Below, piece after piece: positions 1 through 8,339 of a DNA stretch of 27,645 nucleotides. The DNA is from an uncultured Hungatella sp. (GTDB lineage Bacteria; Bacillota; Clostridia; Lachnospirales; Lachnospiraceae), in the NCBI GenBank assembly GCA_910585645.1, contig CAJUFP010000066.1, forward strand, positions 1 through 27,645. The letters run 5' to 3'. Position numbers and translations under genes: made by a program. Below the pieces are notes generated by a model. That model did no database searches, was not told the origin of the DNA, and saw nothing but the letters and a program-made list of their open reading frames with translations. How positions within the stretch are numbered: the first letter of the stretch is position 1; each line of letters begins with the position of its first letter.

Positions 1-53
1 AAATAGGTTCTGAAAGCCCCATGAAATAAGGGCTGAGGATTCCGAGAAGTTAT

Positions 54-674
54 ATGATTCCGGAGGAGGAATACGTAGGTGATGTGACGGCCCTGATGTG
101 GGCGGGGAAGCTAAGTGACTGGAACCCAAAGGGGGAAAGTCTGGAGCATTATATCGGGTGCCGCTGCAGGCCCAATGCGGAATACGGCAGGTCCATCATC
201 AGGGCCCATGGGAACCGGATTTATGCATGGGTAAAGGACAACGGGGACGGTTCTTTGGACATCTGTTCCACAGGTATCCGGGGGATGAAGGACAGCCAGG
301 GCTATGTAAAGAAATATGTGAATCTCCCAGTCATGTCTGTGGACGCCATGGTCTGTGAGGACAGCGACAGGCCCTGCAGTTTCCTGGAGCATTATGCCGT
401 GCCGGATAACTGTCCGGGGAGGATGGAAGAGGAATCCACCCGTTTATGGCTGATGAAGACCTGCCATGTCACGGAGTATGAAATGGCGGTGTGCGAGGCC
501 ATAGCCGGTTACGGGAAATGCCTTGACAGCTGGATTGTGGAGGAAATCAACAGAAAGATCGTGGTCCCGTCCGGCAGGCCGTCCATGAGCCAGAAGGAAC
601 TTTACCAGTTTAATTTCCGTGTCCATAAGAGGGCCAGGCACCATTATGGAAAGGCCATGGCCGGTATCCGGTAA
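54..674 (+). CDS. Unrecognised 206-residue protein, first gene of the window
   Basis: I do not recognise this family. The protein is mixed alpha/beta in character, has no signal peptide or membrane segment, and has scattered cysteines (for example CRC near residue 37) without a clear zinc-binding pattern. The C-terminus is basic (RVHKRARHHYGK), which could bind nucleic acid, but that is a guess. The frame is open back to a stop at 27-29, so the start is uncertain. The ATG at 54 has only a weak purine stretch (GAGAAG at 44-49) in front. The gene converges on the relaxase gene and is followed at once by a strong hairpin terminator, so it is probably the last gene of an operon that begins outside the window. 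Codon use resembles the conjugation genes. Confidence 0.7.
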   Translation: MIPEEEYVGDVTALMWAGKLSDWNPKGESLEHYIGCRCRPNAEYGRSIIRAHGNRIYAWVKDNGDGSLDICSTGIRGMKDSQGYVKKYVNLPVMSVDAMVCEDSDRPCSFLEHYAVPDNCPGRMEEESTRLWLMKTCHVTEYEMAVCEAIAGYGKCLDSWIVEEINRKIVVPSGRPSMSQKELYQFNFRVHKRARHHYGKAMAGIR

Positions 675-680
675 TTTTGT

Positions 681-723
681 GGGGCGGAAGCGTCAGCGTC
701 CCGCGTTTCCGCCCCGTTTCTTT
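681..723 (+). terminator. Intrinsic terminator after the first gene
   Basis: A perfect 9-bp stem (681-689 with 707-715, GGGGCGGAA against TTCCGCCCC) is followed by a T-rich run at 716-723. It ends the + strand gene. The stop codon of the convergent relaxase gene at 693 lies inside the loop, so the last relaxase codons share the hairpin. Confidence 0.75.
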
Positions 724-2951
724 TGAAGGGACAGCTGTTCTTTTTTCCATTCTTTTTTCATTTCACGGTCAAAAAATCCATCTGACTGCAGCTTTGCAAT
801 GAGGGAATGAACCTGTATGGGATCAACAGTATTGACGCTGCCTAAATCGGGATAAAGAGCCGCAAGGTCATGGAGAAAACGGTATTCTTCTGGAGAGGGA
901 ATCTCCATGGAAGCTAAATCGGAAGGAGAGACCTCAGGGAGATTTTCCAGACGGTTTTTCATAGCGGCCAGCCAGTCATAACGGGAGGTATCGTTCTTTA
1001 ACTGTTCCACAGACTGTTTCAGATTGGCGGCATTTCCGGAATATAGAGGGCCATAGACAAAGACTGCCTTTTGGAACCGGTTGATATCCTGTTTTAACTT
1101 GAATAGAGTTTTGATTTCTGTGCGGAGAACCTGGCTGTCTGCTTTTAGAGTGTCAAGTTCTTCTGTTTTATCAGAGAGTTCTTTTAAGAGAATATCCATC
1201 GATTCGGTGTCTGTCAGGCCATAGGAAGCCAGGGTATCGGCAGCAGCTTTGAAGGCCAGAATTTTTTCTTTTACAGCTTCGTCATAATTCTTTAAATCTA
1301 TCGAGGGCCGCTTTGTCTTAGGGGAAAAAACGTGGTTGGAAACATTCGTGTTAGGAGAAACTCCCTGTCTGATCCGCCCTAAAATCAGTCCGTCAGGAAG
1401 GTTATTGGTGCGGTGCTTCCTTATGGCATGGAGTATCTGCTGTGCTTCCTGTTCGGTTAAGGTTCGGAATTTTCTGGTGAGGGAATAACCAGAATTATGG
1501 AGGGCTTTAAACAGGTCGGAACGTGTTTTTGGCCTGGTGGGATTGAGGCGTGCCCTGTTCTCCTGAATGTGTGAGGAATCCGGAATAAACACAATATCTT
1601 CGGGAGAGAGATTGTTTGCATGAATATCCGGTAATAGTTCCCTGTAGGTTTGAAGGAGTTTTTCCAGTTGCGCAGCGTGTTCCAGGTAGTCTTCCAGGTA
1701 GGAAATGTTGTTGAGGCAGGGGGTATGTCTGGCATGGAGTTCCCGAAGCTTTAAGTCCAGGACTTCCGGGCTGGTGATATGGTACCGGTCTGCTGTGGCG
1801 ATGGCTTCCTCAAGAAATGTCAGCTTCTTCTCCGCTCTCATAAAAAACTGGTTGTCTGGTGCGGCTTTCTCTAAAGAGGGGTCATAAGCTTCATCCATGG
1901 CCTGCCTGACGGATTCACGGAGCAGCAGAAGGAGCCGGATAAGAAAACTCCGGCGTTTTCCATACTGGTTATACAGAGGGATAAAAATACGGGGATAGAT
2001 TTTGTTCTGTCTATTCTCTTTCCTCATCCTGGAGATTTCATTCACAATCTTCTGGCGCTTATGGTTTTGCACCTGTCTTTCAAGGGAAGAGCAGATACCT
2101 TCCCTGGTGAAACGGCTTCCTAAACGGCTGTCACGGACACGGATACCGTCTTTTAGAAAAGTAATACTCCGGGGGTTTTTCTGAATCTCATACCCCATCT
2201 GCTCCATGGAAGTGAGGACTTCCTCATAGGAGGACGAGACAGCGACAGCCTGCTCCAGATGAGTGGTGATGTCCTGTTTCCAGCTCTGCCCTTCTTCTGT
2301 GGAGAGGACTTCCTTCCAGCTGCGGTAGGGGTTCTTCCATGCTTCATTGACGAAGACAGGAAGGCCGTATTCCAGGCTGATTTCATTGGCGATATCCCGG
2401 AAATGATGGTAGACGTGCCAGGAGTCTTTAAACTTATGTCTCCCGTCCAGGGCATAGGCATTGACCAGGATATGGTTATGGAAGTTGCCGGTGTTTAAGT
2501 GAGTGGCAATGACGGACTGGAACTCATCCCCGCACAGCCGTCTGGCAAACTCCCTGCCCATCTCGTGGATGAAATCCGGACTGGTATCCGTGCCTTTGTA
2601 GCTTAGTATGATATGGAAGGCCTGGTTTGGGGTCTGTCCTGGGGCCAGTTTTTCTGTCTTGTGGGAGTGGTAGAGCCTTTCGATTAAGGCAAACTCCTGG
2701 ACTGCGGTATCTGGGCTGCAGTTGTGGCCGGAGACAAGGGGCCTGCCGGTTGTGGGATTTTTGGTTTTGGGGCCATTTTGTATGTAGCGGAGGGCGGGTT
2801 CCATGTGGGGGACTTCCCTGTCGGGCTCCTGGAGGGGAGCCATGATTTTGTCTGGGTCATTGATATAATTGGAACAGTTTTTTACTCCTTGGGGGCCGTT
2901 TTTGATTTTTAAATATTTTCCGTATACGGTACCGTTGGCATGGGTGGGCAT
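693..2951 (-). CDS. MobP-type relaxase (MobA/VirD2 family)
   Basis: A 752-residue DNA relaxase that would nick oriT, stay covalently bound to the 5' end and pilot the strand through the channel. The N-terminal third shows the MobA/VirD2 pattern: a candidate catalytic tyrosine at residue 29 in CSNYINDPDK, and the metal-binding histidine motif HLNTGNFHNH at about 151-160 (His151, His158, His160). The remainder is long, charged and helical, as in other Firmicutes ICE relaxases, and probably handles oriT recognition and docking to the coupling protein. The start is supported by AAGGAGA about 9 nt upstream on the minus strand. It lies 60 bp downstream of mobC in the same orientation. No frameshift or missing motif was seen. 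Confidence 0.92.
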   Translation of the reverse strand: MPTHANGTVYGKYLKIKNGPQGVKNCSNYINDPDKIMAPLQEPDREVPHMEPALRYIQNGPKTKNPTTGRPLVSGHNCSPDTAVQEFALIERLYHSHKTEKLAPGQTPNQAFHIILSYKGTDTSPDFIHEMGREFARRLCGDEFQSVIATHLNTGNFHNHILVNAYALDGRHKFKDSWHVYHHFRDIANEISLEYGLPVFVNEAWKNPYRSWKEVLSTEEGQSWKQDITTHLEQAVAVSSSYEEVLTSMEQMGYEIQKNPRSITFLKDGIRVRDSRLGSRFTREGICSSLERQVQNHKRQKIVNEISRMRKENRQNKIYPRIFIPLYNQYGKRRSFLIRLLLLLRESVRQAMDEAYDPSLEKAAPDNQFFMRAEKKLTFLEEAIATADRYHITSPEVLDLKLRELHARHTPCLNNISYLEDYLEHAAQLEKLLQTYRELLPDIHANNLSPEDIVFIPDSSHIQENRARLNPTRPKTRSDLFKALHNSGYSLTRKFRTLTEQEAQQILHAIRKHRTNNLPDGLILGRIRQGVSPNTNVSNHVFSPKTKRPSIDLKNYDEAVKEKILAFKAAADTLASYGLTDTESMDILLKELSDKTEELDTLKADSQVLRTEIKTLFKLKQDINRFQKAVFVYGPLYSGNAANLKQSVEQLKNDTSRYDWLAAMKNRLENLPEVSPSDLASMEIPSPEEYRFLHDLAALYPDLGSVNTVDPIQVHSLIAKLQSDGFFDREMKKEWKKEQLSLQKKRGGNAGR

Positions 2952-3011
2952 GGTGGGATCTCCTTAGCGTTTGTTATTGAACAACATATATGTTTCCTTT
3001 TTATTCTGGTA

Positions 3012-3380
3012 TCAGGTTTCTATATTTTTTCGGATTACATCCAGCTTTTTGGAAATATCGGTCAGATAAAGGATAAGGTCTGAACGGAAAAGCTGAAAGG
3101 ATTCTTTGAATTCTGGCATGGCGTGCTTATGGTGGGAACTGAAATAGAAGTCATTGGTTTCTACCAGAATCCGGGCCAGATTTTCATTGGCCAGACGGAG
3201 TTCAGGGAGGATTTGATTTCTTTTTTCTGGGGTTAAGAATGTGGATGGGGGTTCTGTTTTTTGATTCAAGTAGTGGTTCACAATGTTGTTGATAAGGCGG
3301 TTTTTGCTGATACCGTCTGCTTGGGCTTGCTTCTCCAAACGGGTGTTGGTGGTTTCATCGCAGCGGAAACAAATCTGCAT
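3012..3380 (-). CDS. MobC-like relaxosome accessory protein
   Basis: A 122-residue protein immediately before the relaxase gene. The N-terminus (residues 1-40, MQICFRCDETTNTRLEKQAQ followed by a helix ending in NHYLNQ) fits a ribbon-helix-helix DNA-binding fold. The C-terminal half is helical and carries the residue style of Firmicutes MobC proteins (ELRLANENLARI). MobC proteins bind near oriT and help the relaxase open and nick the DNA. A good Shine-Dalgarno (AAAGGAG) precedes the ATG on the minus strand. The GC-rich hairpin cluster upstream is the expected target. Confidence 0.82.
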   Translation of the reverse strand: MQICFRCDETTNTRLEKQAQADGISKNRLINNIVNHYLNQKTEPPSTFLTPEKRNQILPELRLANENLARILVETNDFYFSSHHKHAMPEFKESFQLFRSDLILYLTDISKKLDVIRKNIET

Positions 3381-3398
3381 GGGGAATCTCCTTTCTAA

Positions 3399-3510
3399 GT
3401 GACGTTAACTGTGGCAGGCATGATAGCCCGAAGGGGCAGGTACGGCGAAGCTGTCGGGCGGGTTCGGGTGTCCCGATGAAGGACGGAGTGATAGCATTTT
3501 TATCACGGAG
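3399..3510. other. Candidate oriT / MobC binding region
   Basis: Upstream of mobC lies a short GC-rich island with three small hairpins: GCCC/GGGC with loop GAAG (3426-3437), TCGGG/CCCGA with a 3-nt loop (3464-3476), and GTGATA/TATCAC with a 7-nt loop (3488-3506). It separates the coding mobC from the AT-rich island. Location next to mobC and the relaxase and the density of inverted repeats are typical of an origin of transfer, but I cannot identify a nic site. The same stretch must also hold the mobC-relaxase promoter. Confidence 0.45.
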
Positions 3511-3974
3511 TCATTACTGGCTGATTATGATTATATGGGATTATCTATGATTTTTGAGAAATGAAAATAGTAGTGTTATGTCCATGGCGATATGTGCAGA
3601 AAGTTTATGTATACAAAATTGTTTTGATTTAATCTAAATTGCAAAATAATTATAGCCTATAAAAAGTATTTCAAGTATATATAAATTCTATTTTTGAATC
3701 AATTAAACAATTTGGGTATGTTTGGCCTTTTGTTCTATTCTAATACTTATTATTCTGCACTTGTATATATGTGAAACAATAAATTTTCTATTATATATGT
3801 TGCTAAATTAAGTATAAAAATTATATGCACTCACTCTTTTTTCTGATATAATAGAGACTAAATAGTATTAATAAAGAGGATTCTACAGAAAAATATTTTA
3901 TAAAGTTAGGCTTCAGTGTAAAAGTTAGATGTGTATATAAGATGTTACGTAAGTAAAATGTAGGAGGAAGGAAA
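3511..3974. other. AT-rich non-coding stretch before the phosphoesterase-NTPase gene
   Basis: About 460 bp of very AT-rich DNA without a credible ORF on either strand. It contains the extended -10 promoter listed separately and a leader of roughly 115 nt. Composition changes sharply at about 3510, which suggests this is the left part of an acquired segment. No transposon terminal repeats were seen. Confidence 0.6.
3844..3852 (+). promoter_or_regulatory. Extended -10 promoter for the phosphoesterase-NTPase gene
   Basis: TGATATAAT gives a consensus -10 (TATAAT at 3847-3852) with the extended TG one base upstream. No good -35 hexamer is present at 17 bp, which is acceptable for an extended -10 promoter. 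Transcription would start near 3860, leaving a leader of about 115 nt before the gene. Confidence 0.5.
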
Positions 3975-6900
3975 ATGAAACTTCAGTTGATACATTTAAG
4001 TGATATGCATTTCGAGGATAGAACTCACCCATTCGAGATACAAATAGATAAAATAATTCAGGCGATTAATTCTATTGAGAATGCGGATGAATGTATTATT
4101 GTTGTTTCCGGTGATTTGTCGGGAAAGGGAGCGAGCAAAGAATATAATTATGTAAGTAGTTTTTTGGGAGCTTTATTTAAGCATTTAAATCAACAAAAAT
4201 ATTTACAAAAAAAAATCGAATTTGTATGTGTCCCGGGAAATCATGATATTGATTTTACCGATATGAGTATTTCATTTTCGGATATAAAAAGATCATATAA
4301 AGATGGAAAAATAGAAGAACTTGTTGAAATATATTTGAATAATATGAATGGTTTTTATGGATTTGCAAAATACAAAAGGAATTTTTTGGATGATAAAATT
4401 GTTTCTAAAAAAGTTGTATCGTATGATGATAAAAAGGTTGGTTTTATATTGCTTAATACAGCTCCGCTATCTGTATTGGGTGGAAATGCGGAAGATATGG
4501 GGAACCATTATTTTACAGACGCTCAAATAGCAAAAATCGAGCAGGCTACGGAGGCAGATATTAATATTCTTGTAATGCACCATAGCATAGAATGGTTTAA
4601 TAGTGCTTGTAAAGATAGATTAAGAAAAATTATTTCCAAAAAATATTCCTTAATACTAACGGGACATGAACATGAACCTGTGGGAGAAAGTAGAAATATT
4701 AATGGATTTGGAGAAGTTCAATGTGTCCAAGGGAATGCTTTATATGGTTATACAGCAGATGGAAATGGATTTTGCACAGTTAACATTGATATCCAGAATA
4801 ATGATATGGTAGGGTATTCCTTTTTATGGAATGGCTCTATCTATGTACCTAAAAAAATTATCGATAGAAAAATCAAAAATTGTTTTGGTGGCTTTTTAAC
4901 TGTGAAAAATGAATTTCTTGAGGATATCAGTAGAGATAATTATAAGAGAGAAATCGATGGATATTATGTATTTCCAAGTTTTACATATAACATATTTAAA
5001 GAGAATGACGAAATAGAAAAACATGATATTGAAACAGAAAATGAATTTCTGGAGACGCTTTCGAAATACAATAAGATCGTAATAACAGGAGAAAATAAAT
5101 CGGGAAAAACAGTATTAGCTAAGAGATTATTTAAACATTTTCTTAGTGAAGGGAAAATACCTATATTTATTACTGCAAGCGATATTAATAAAAAGCGAAT
5201 AGAGAAGACAATAGAGTTTGTATTTGCTGAACAATATGAAACAGAAAATGATGCGTATGAGATGTTTAGACAGATTAGCATTTCAAATAAAATAGTTTTG
5301 CTAGATGAGGCAAACTTGATCAATAAAAGTGTAATGGGTAAATTACTAGCCTTTTTAGAAGATAATTTTGAAAAAGTAATTTTGTTTAGTGAAGAAATGC
5401 TTGATTTGAATATTAGACAACAGGTAGTAGACGCAATGATGGAAAGGAATACATTAAATCTTACTATTAAACCATTTCTATATGTTAAAAGAAAAAAACT
5501 GATTAGCAATATCCTATCTTGTAATGAGAAGGAAATGTATGACATAGAAAAAGAAGCAACTAAGATTAATGAATTAATTAATATTCAAGTTAAATATTTT
5601 CATCTAAATCCGGAATTTATCATTAGTTTTGTTAACCAGTATGAACGAGATTATAAATTCCAATTTTCATCAGGGATGAATGTATTTAATATTGTTTATG
5701 AAAGTTCAATTAGAAATAGAATAATAATAAATGCCGAAAATATTGATGTGGTAATAGTAATTAATATTTTAAGAGAACTTGCATATTATATGCATTTTGA
5801 AAAGAAGAGTGTAATTGCAATAAAAGAAGTGTCAAAAGTTATAGAATGGTACGGGAATACATATCGTCAGAAAGTAAATATCCGTTTATTTCTCAATACA
5901 GCAGTAAAGGCTAAAATTTTAGTTGAAATGGATAATGGGATACGTTTTAGAGATCATACTTTAGTTGCTTATTTTGTGGCTCAAGCCTTGAATCAGAAAT
6001 ATTATCAGGAAGAAAATATAAATGATAATTTAAATTATCTTTTAAGAAATTTGTGTTTTAGCATAAATAGTGATATTGTTTTGTTTTTGGCATTGATAAC
6101 AAATAACCCTAAATTTATAAATATTTTAATAGAAGGAGCTAAGAATCATTTTGCTAACCAAGAAGAATTATCTTTTGATACAGAAAACATTAAATTTTTG
6201 TTAGATACATCAGTTCCGGTAAAAAATACATTACCAAACGAAAACGAACGAAATCAAAGAGAAGAAGTATTAGCGAGGCAGGAAGAAAATGCTAAATTAT
6301 CAGATTTAATAGAACTCGTGAATGAATATGATTATTCAGAAGAGGATTTAAAAAAATTTGAGAATCAATTAATGATTTCATTTAAATATCTGGAAATATT
6401 ATCAAAAACTTTACCTGCATTTTGTCAAAATATGAAAGTGCAACAACAGGATGAATTAGTATCATTGATATATAAATGTCCGAATCAGTTTTTATATATG
6501 GTACTGAAAGATATAGGTGATGATTTTGAGGGATTTTGTAATGAGTTATACGAAGATATTTCAATCTTGCGTAAAGAGAAGAATATAGCAGAGGTGAGTT
6601 TAATAAGTGTGAAGCATATGATTGAGCAGATTTCAGCTGTATTGGTAATTGCATTATACCAAGTCGTTGCTTCTACCTGTACAACTGAGCAAACAATAAC
6701 TGCCCTAAACGATTTTGATTGCAATACTAATTCTAACTACAAATTACAAAATTTAATGATGTTATCACGTATTTATGAAGTAACCCCATTTTCAAAGAGA
6801 GCTCAAGATTTAAATAAGGAGATGGGAAAAAAACTAGAGAAATCTATTATTAGATATACTGTAAGAGAGTATCTTTTAAGAAATAATGTGGAAATATACG

Positions 6901-7004
6901 GAGAATCGCAGTCTTTAATAGATTGCTTTTTTGGGGGGCAATCGAATCAAAAATTAAGGATGGAAATCGCAAAAAGAAGAATTACGGAGAAAAACCGCAT
7001 TTAG
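3975..7004 (+). CDS. Calcineurin-like metallophosphoesterase fused to a STAND/NACHT-like NTPase; putative defence protein
   Basis: A 1009-residue two-part protein. Residues 1 to about 290 carry the full calcineurin-like phosphoesterase motif set: DMH (Asp10, His12), GD (Asp47), GNHD (88-91), HH (202-203) and GHEH (230-233), so the two-metal site looks intact. Residues about 365-680 form a P-loop NTPase: Walker A GENKSGKT (372-379), Walker B IVLLDE (Asp444, Glu445), and a later FRDHTLVAYFVAQAL segment resembling the winged-helix end of STAND/NACHT modules. The C-terminal 300 residues are helical without a family I know and would be the sensor. No signal peptide or membrane segment. AGGAGG lies 7 nt before the ATG. 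Composition is far more AT-rich than all other genes here, indicating separate origin. In known STAND defence proteins an N-terminal effector is switched on by ligand binding at the C-terminus; defence is therefore my inference, while the domain reading is direct. Confidence 0.8.
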   Translation: MKLQLIHLSDMHFEDRTHPFEIQIDKIIQAINSIENADECIIVVSGDLSGKGASKEYNYVSSFLGALFKHLNQQKYLQKKIEFVCVPGNHDIDFTDMSISFSDIKRSYKDGKIEELVEIYLNNMNGFYGFAKYKRNFLDDKIVSKKVVSYDDKKVGFILLNTAPLSVLGGNAEDMGNHYFTDAQIAKIEQATEADINILVMHHSIEWFNSACKDRLRKIISKKYSLILTGHEHEPVGESRNINGFGEVQCVQGNALYGYTADGNGFCTVNIDIQNNDMVGYSFLWNGSIYVPKKIIDRKIKNCFGGFLTVKNEFLEDISRDNYKREIDGYYVFPSFTYNIFKENDEIEKHDIETENEFLETLSKYNKIVITGENKSGKTVLAKRLFKHFLSEGKIPIFITASDINKKRIEKTIEFVFAEQYETENDAYEMFRQISISNKIVLLDEANLINKSVMGKLLAFLEDNFEKVILFSEEMLDLNIRQQVVDAMMERNTLNLTIKPFLYVKRKKLISNILSCNEKEMYDIEKEATKINELINIQVKYFHLNPEFIISFVNQYERDYKFQFSSGMNVFNIVYESSIRNRIIINAENIDVVIVINILRELAYYMHFEKKSVIAIKEVSKVIEWYGNTYRQKVNIRLFLNTAVKAKILVEMDNGIRFRDHTLVAYFVAQALNQKYYQEENINDNLNYLLRNLCFSINSDIVLFLALITNNPKFINILIEGAKNHFANQEELSFDTENIKFLLDTSVPVKNTLPNENERNQREEVLARQEENAKLSDLIELVNEYDYSEEDLKKFENQLMISFKYLEILSKTLPAFCQNMKVQQQDELVSLIYKCPNQFLYMVLKDIGDDFEGFCNELYEDISILRKEKNIAEVSLISVKHMIEQISAVLVIALYQVVASTCTTEQTITALNDFDCNTNSNYKLQNLMMLSRIYEVTPFSKRAQDLNKEMGKKLEKSIIRYTVREYLLRNNVEIYGESQSLIDCFFGGQSNQKLRMEIAKRRITEKNRI

Positions 7005-7062
7005 GGCTTTTTTACCATCATAGATTAAGCCCAACTATGACGGGATTTTGTATAAATGCGGT
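6994..7062. repeat. Nested inverted repeat overlapping the end of the phosphoesterase-NTPase gene
   Basis: A perfect 10-bp inverted repeat (ACCGCATTTA at 6994-7003, TAAATGCGGT at 7053-7062) encloses and abuts a second 6-bp inverted repeat (GGGCTT at 7004-7009, AAGCCC at 7027-7032). The stop codon (7002-7004) lies in the left arm. A run of six T follows the inner left arm at 7008-7013. It could act as a 3' mRNA stabiliser or a weak terminator, or mark the edge of the acquired segment. Confidence 0.55.
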
Positions 7063-7566
7063 CAATATATTATATGTAAAATTAAAAAAATTAGAACATA
7101 TAATTATTTTTAGAAAAGGAATTTGCAATTTGTAATATTTATATTGTAATAGGGAAATTGATAGAATCGTTGGAAGTGGCTAATTGGTATTTTGAGCAGA
7201 AATGGCAGTGGGTTCAGCACACGCTATTTCTGCTTTCTACATTTTTAGAAACGATTAGATGTAAGTTTATCTGTAAGCGTGTTTTACTAGTATTTTTTAG
7301 TGGCAATAAGGAATGGCCATAACAGGATGTTATTACTTTTTATAATATTATATTTTCAAATTAACTAAAGAAGGAATATTATTAATTTGTAATATTATGT
7401 AGATATCACAAAGCATTATGACTAATGATAATAAGATATCGGTTTTTGAATACTCACTTATACTATTTTTTGGATACTTAATCTTATTTTATTGTATTTA
7501 CAATTTCCTAAATAATTTTTTCTTTTCCATATTTTATTGGGTAGTAAAGAGAGGAGGTAGAACCTT
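7005..7566. other. AT-rich gap between the phosphoesterase-NTPase gene and the conjugation operon
   Basis: No credible ORF. It holds the nested inverted repeats (6994-7062 and 7165-7256) and, from about 7260 to 7550, unstructured AT-rich DNA that must contain the promoter of the conjugation operon. TATACT at 7459-7464 is a possible -10, but I see no matching -35. GC content returns to the level of the conjugation genes right at the start codon at 7567. Confidence 0.5.
7165..7256 (+). ncRNA. Long nested hairpin downstream of the phosphoesterase-NTPase gene; terminator or structured RNA
   Basis: The core stem pairs 7195-7203 with 7226-7234 (AGCAGAAAT / ATTTCTGCT), then continues after one bulged A with GGC (7204-7206) to GCT (7223-7225, one G-U) and GTG (7208-7210) to CAC (7220-7222), closing on a 9-nt loop at 7211-7219. 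An outer 7-bp arm pairs 7165-7171 with 7250-7256. A TTTTT run lies at 7242-7246. The simplest reading is the terminator of the upstream gene, 190 bp past its stop; the outer arm and the length also allow a small structured RNA. The strand is assumed from the T-run. Confidence 0.4.
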
Positions 7567-8271
7567 ATGGATGACAGAACTCTGGTAAATACCGGCATGG
7601 CCTATTCCGAAAAGACCATAGAGACAGCAGATGAGGTAATCCAGGCACTACTCGCTGCGCTGTCGGGAAAAACCAGCGAAAAGCAGAATCATGTACTGGA
7701 GAGTTTTGCAAGGTATGCCAAAATTGGAGGCGGACTTCATGTGACACAGTTTGGCATAGATCATTTGAAGGACTTTGAACCAGCAGCCAAGGCAAACGGG
7801 CTGACTTATTATGCGGTGAGAGATATGAAGAACGACAAAGTATCCGTTATAATCAGAGACTGTGATATTCAGCTGTTGACGCAAATGACAAGGCAGATGG
7901 CGGAGAAGGGGAGCCCATTATATAAAGACCCACAGCTGTATGTTGCGGAGTTTCTCGACAAATATGAGGGTAGAGATATTGTTTTCAGCAGGGTGGAGTC
8001 ATTAGAAAAAATAAAAGAAGCAAAAGGAGACGCAGCTGACAAGGGAATGGAATTTGCTGTTGGGAGACAGCAGGATAACAGTTATATTGTCATGTATCTT
8101 AAGGAGAACTATAAGGAACTGGTTGAACTTGGAATTGCTGACGGAGCCAGGAATCCATCTGCACTTTTGGGTAGCATAAATATCCAGGAAGTAAAACAGA
8201 TAGTCAGACAGAAACGGGAGAATCAAGGTGTAGAGAGAGGGAAGGAAAAAGAAAAGCGGTATAGCAGATAG
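7567..8271 (+). CDS. PcfB-like (DUF3801) conjugation protein
   Basis: A 234-residue soluble protein that opens the conjugation operon. The central part (residues about 40-120: a helical GKTSEKQNH segment, then an FGIDHLKDFEPAAKANGL stretch and a strand-rich KVSVIIRDCD stretch) matches in outline the PcfB/DUF3801 proteins found just upstream of VirD4/TraG genes in Gram-positive conjugative plasmids and ICEs. PcfB of pCF10 works with the coupling protein PcfC in substrate docking. It is longer than typical DUF3801 proteins and ends in a basic, charged tail. GAGGAGG precedes the ATG by 9 nt. Family call is by pattern memory only, hence moderate confidence. Confidence 0.6.
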   Translation: MDDRTLVNTGMAYSEKTIETADEVIQALLAALSGKTSEKQNHVLESFARYAKIGGGLHVTQFGIDHLKDFEPAAKANGLTYYAVRDMKNDKVSVIIRDCDIQLLTQMTRQMAEKGSPLYKDPQLYVAEFLDKYEGRDIVFSRVESLEKIKEAKGDAADKGMEFAVGRQQDNSYIVMYLKENYKELVELGIADGARNPSALLGSINIQEVKQIVRQKRENQGVERGKEKEKRYSR

Positions 8272-8339
8272 AGTTGGATTTGAAGCAGTGTCAGGTTAAT
8301 ACATTACAACTAATTGATTACAAACGAAGGAGATACGGC

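Noticed and set aside
4964..5545. 193-codon open frame on the minus strand inside the phosphoesterase-NTPase gene
   Set aside because: Antisense to a gene with intact motifs, Ser/Phe/Leu-rich low-information protein, no ribosome-binding site; a by-product of AT-rich codon use.
7005..7566. Retron-like non-coding RNA next to a defence gene
   Set aside because: The nested inverted repeats recall retron ends, but there is no reverse transcriptase gene in the window.
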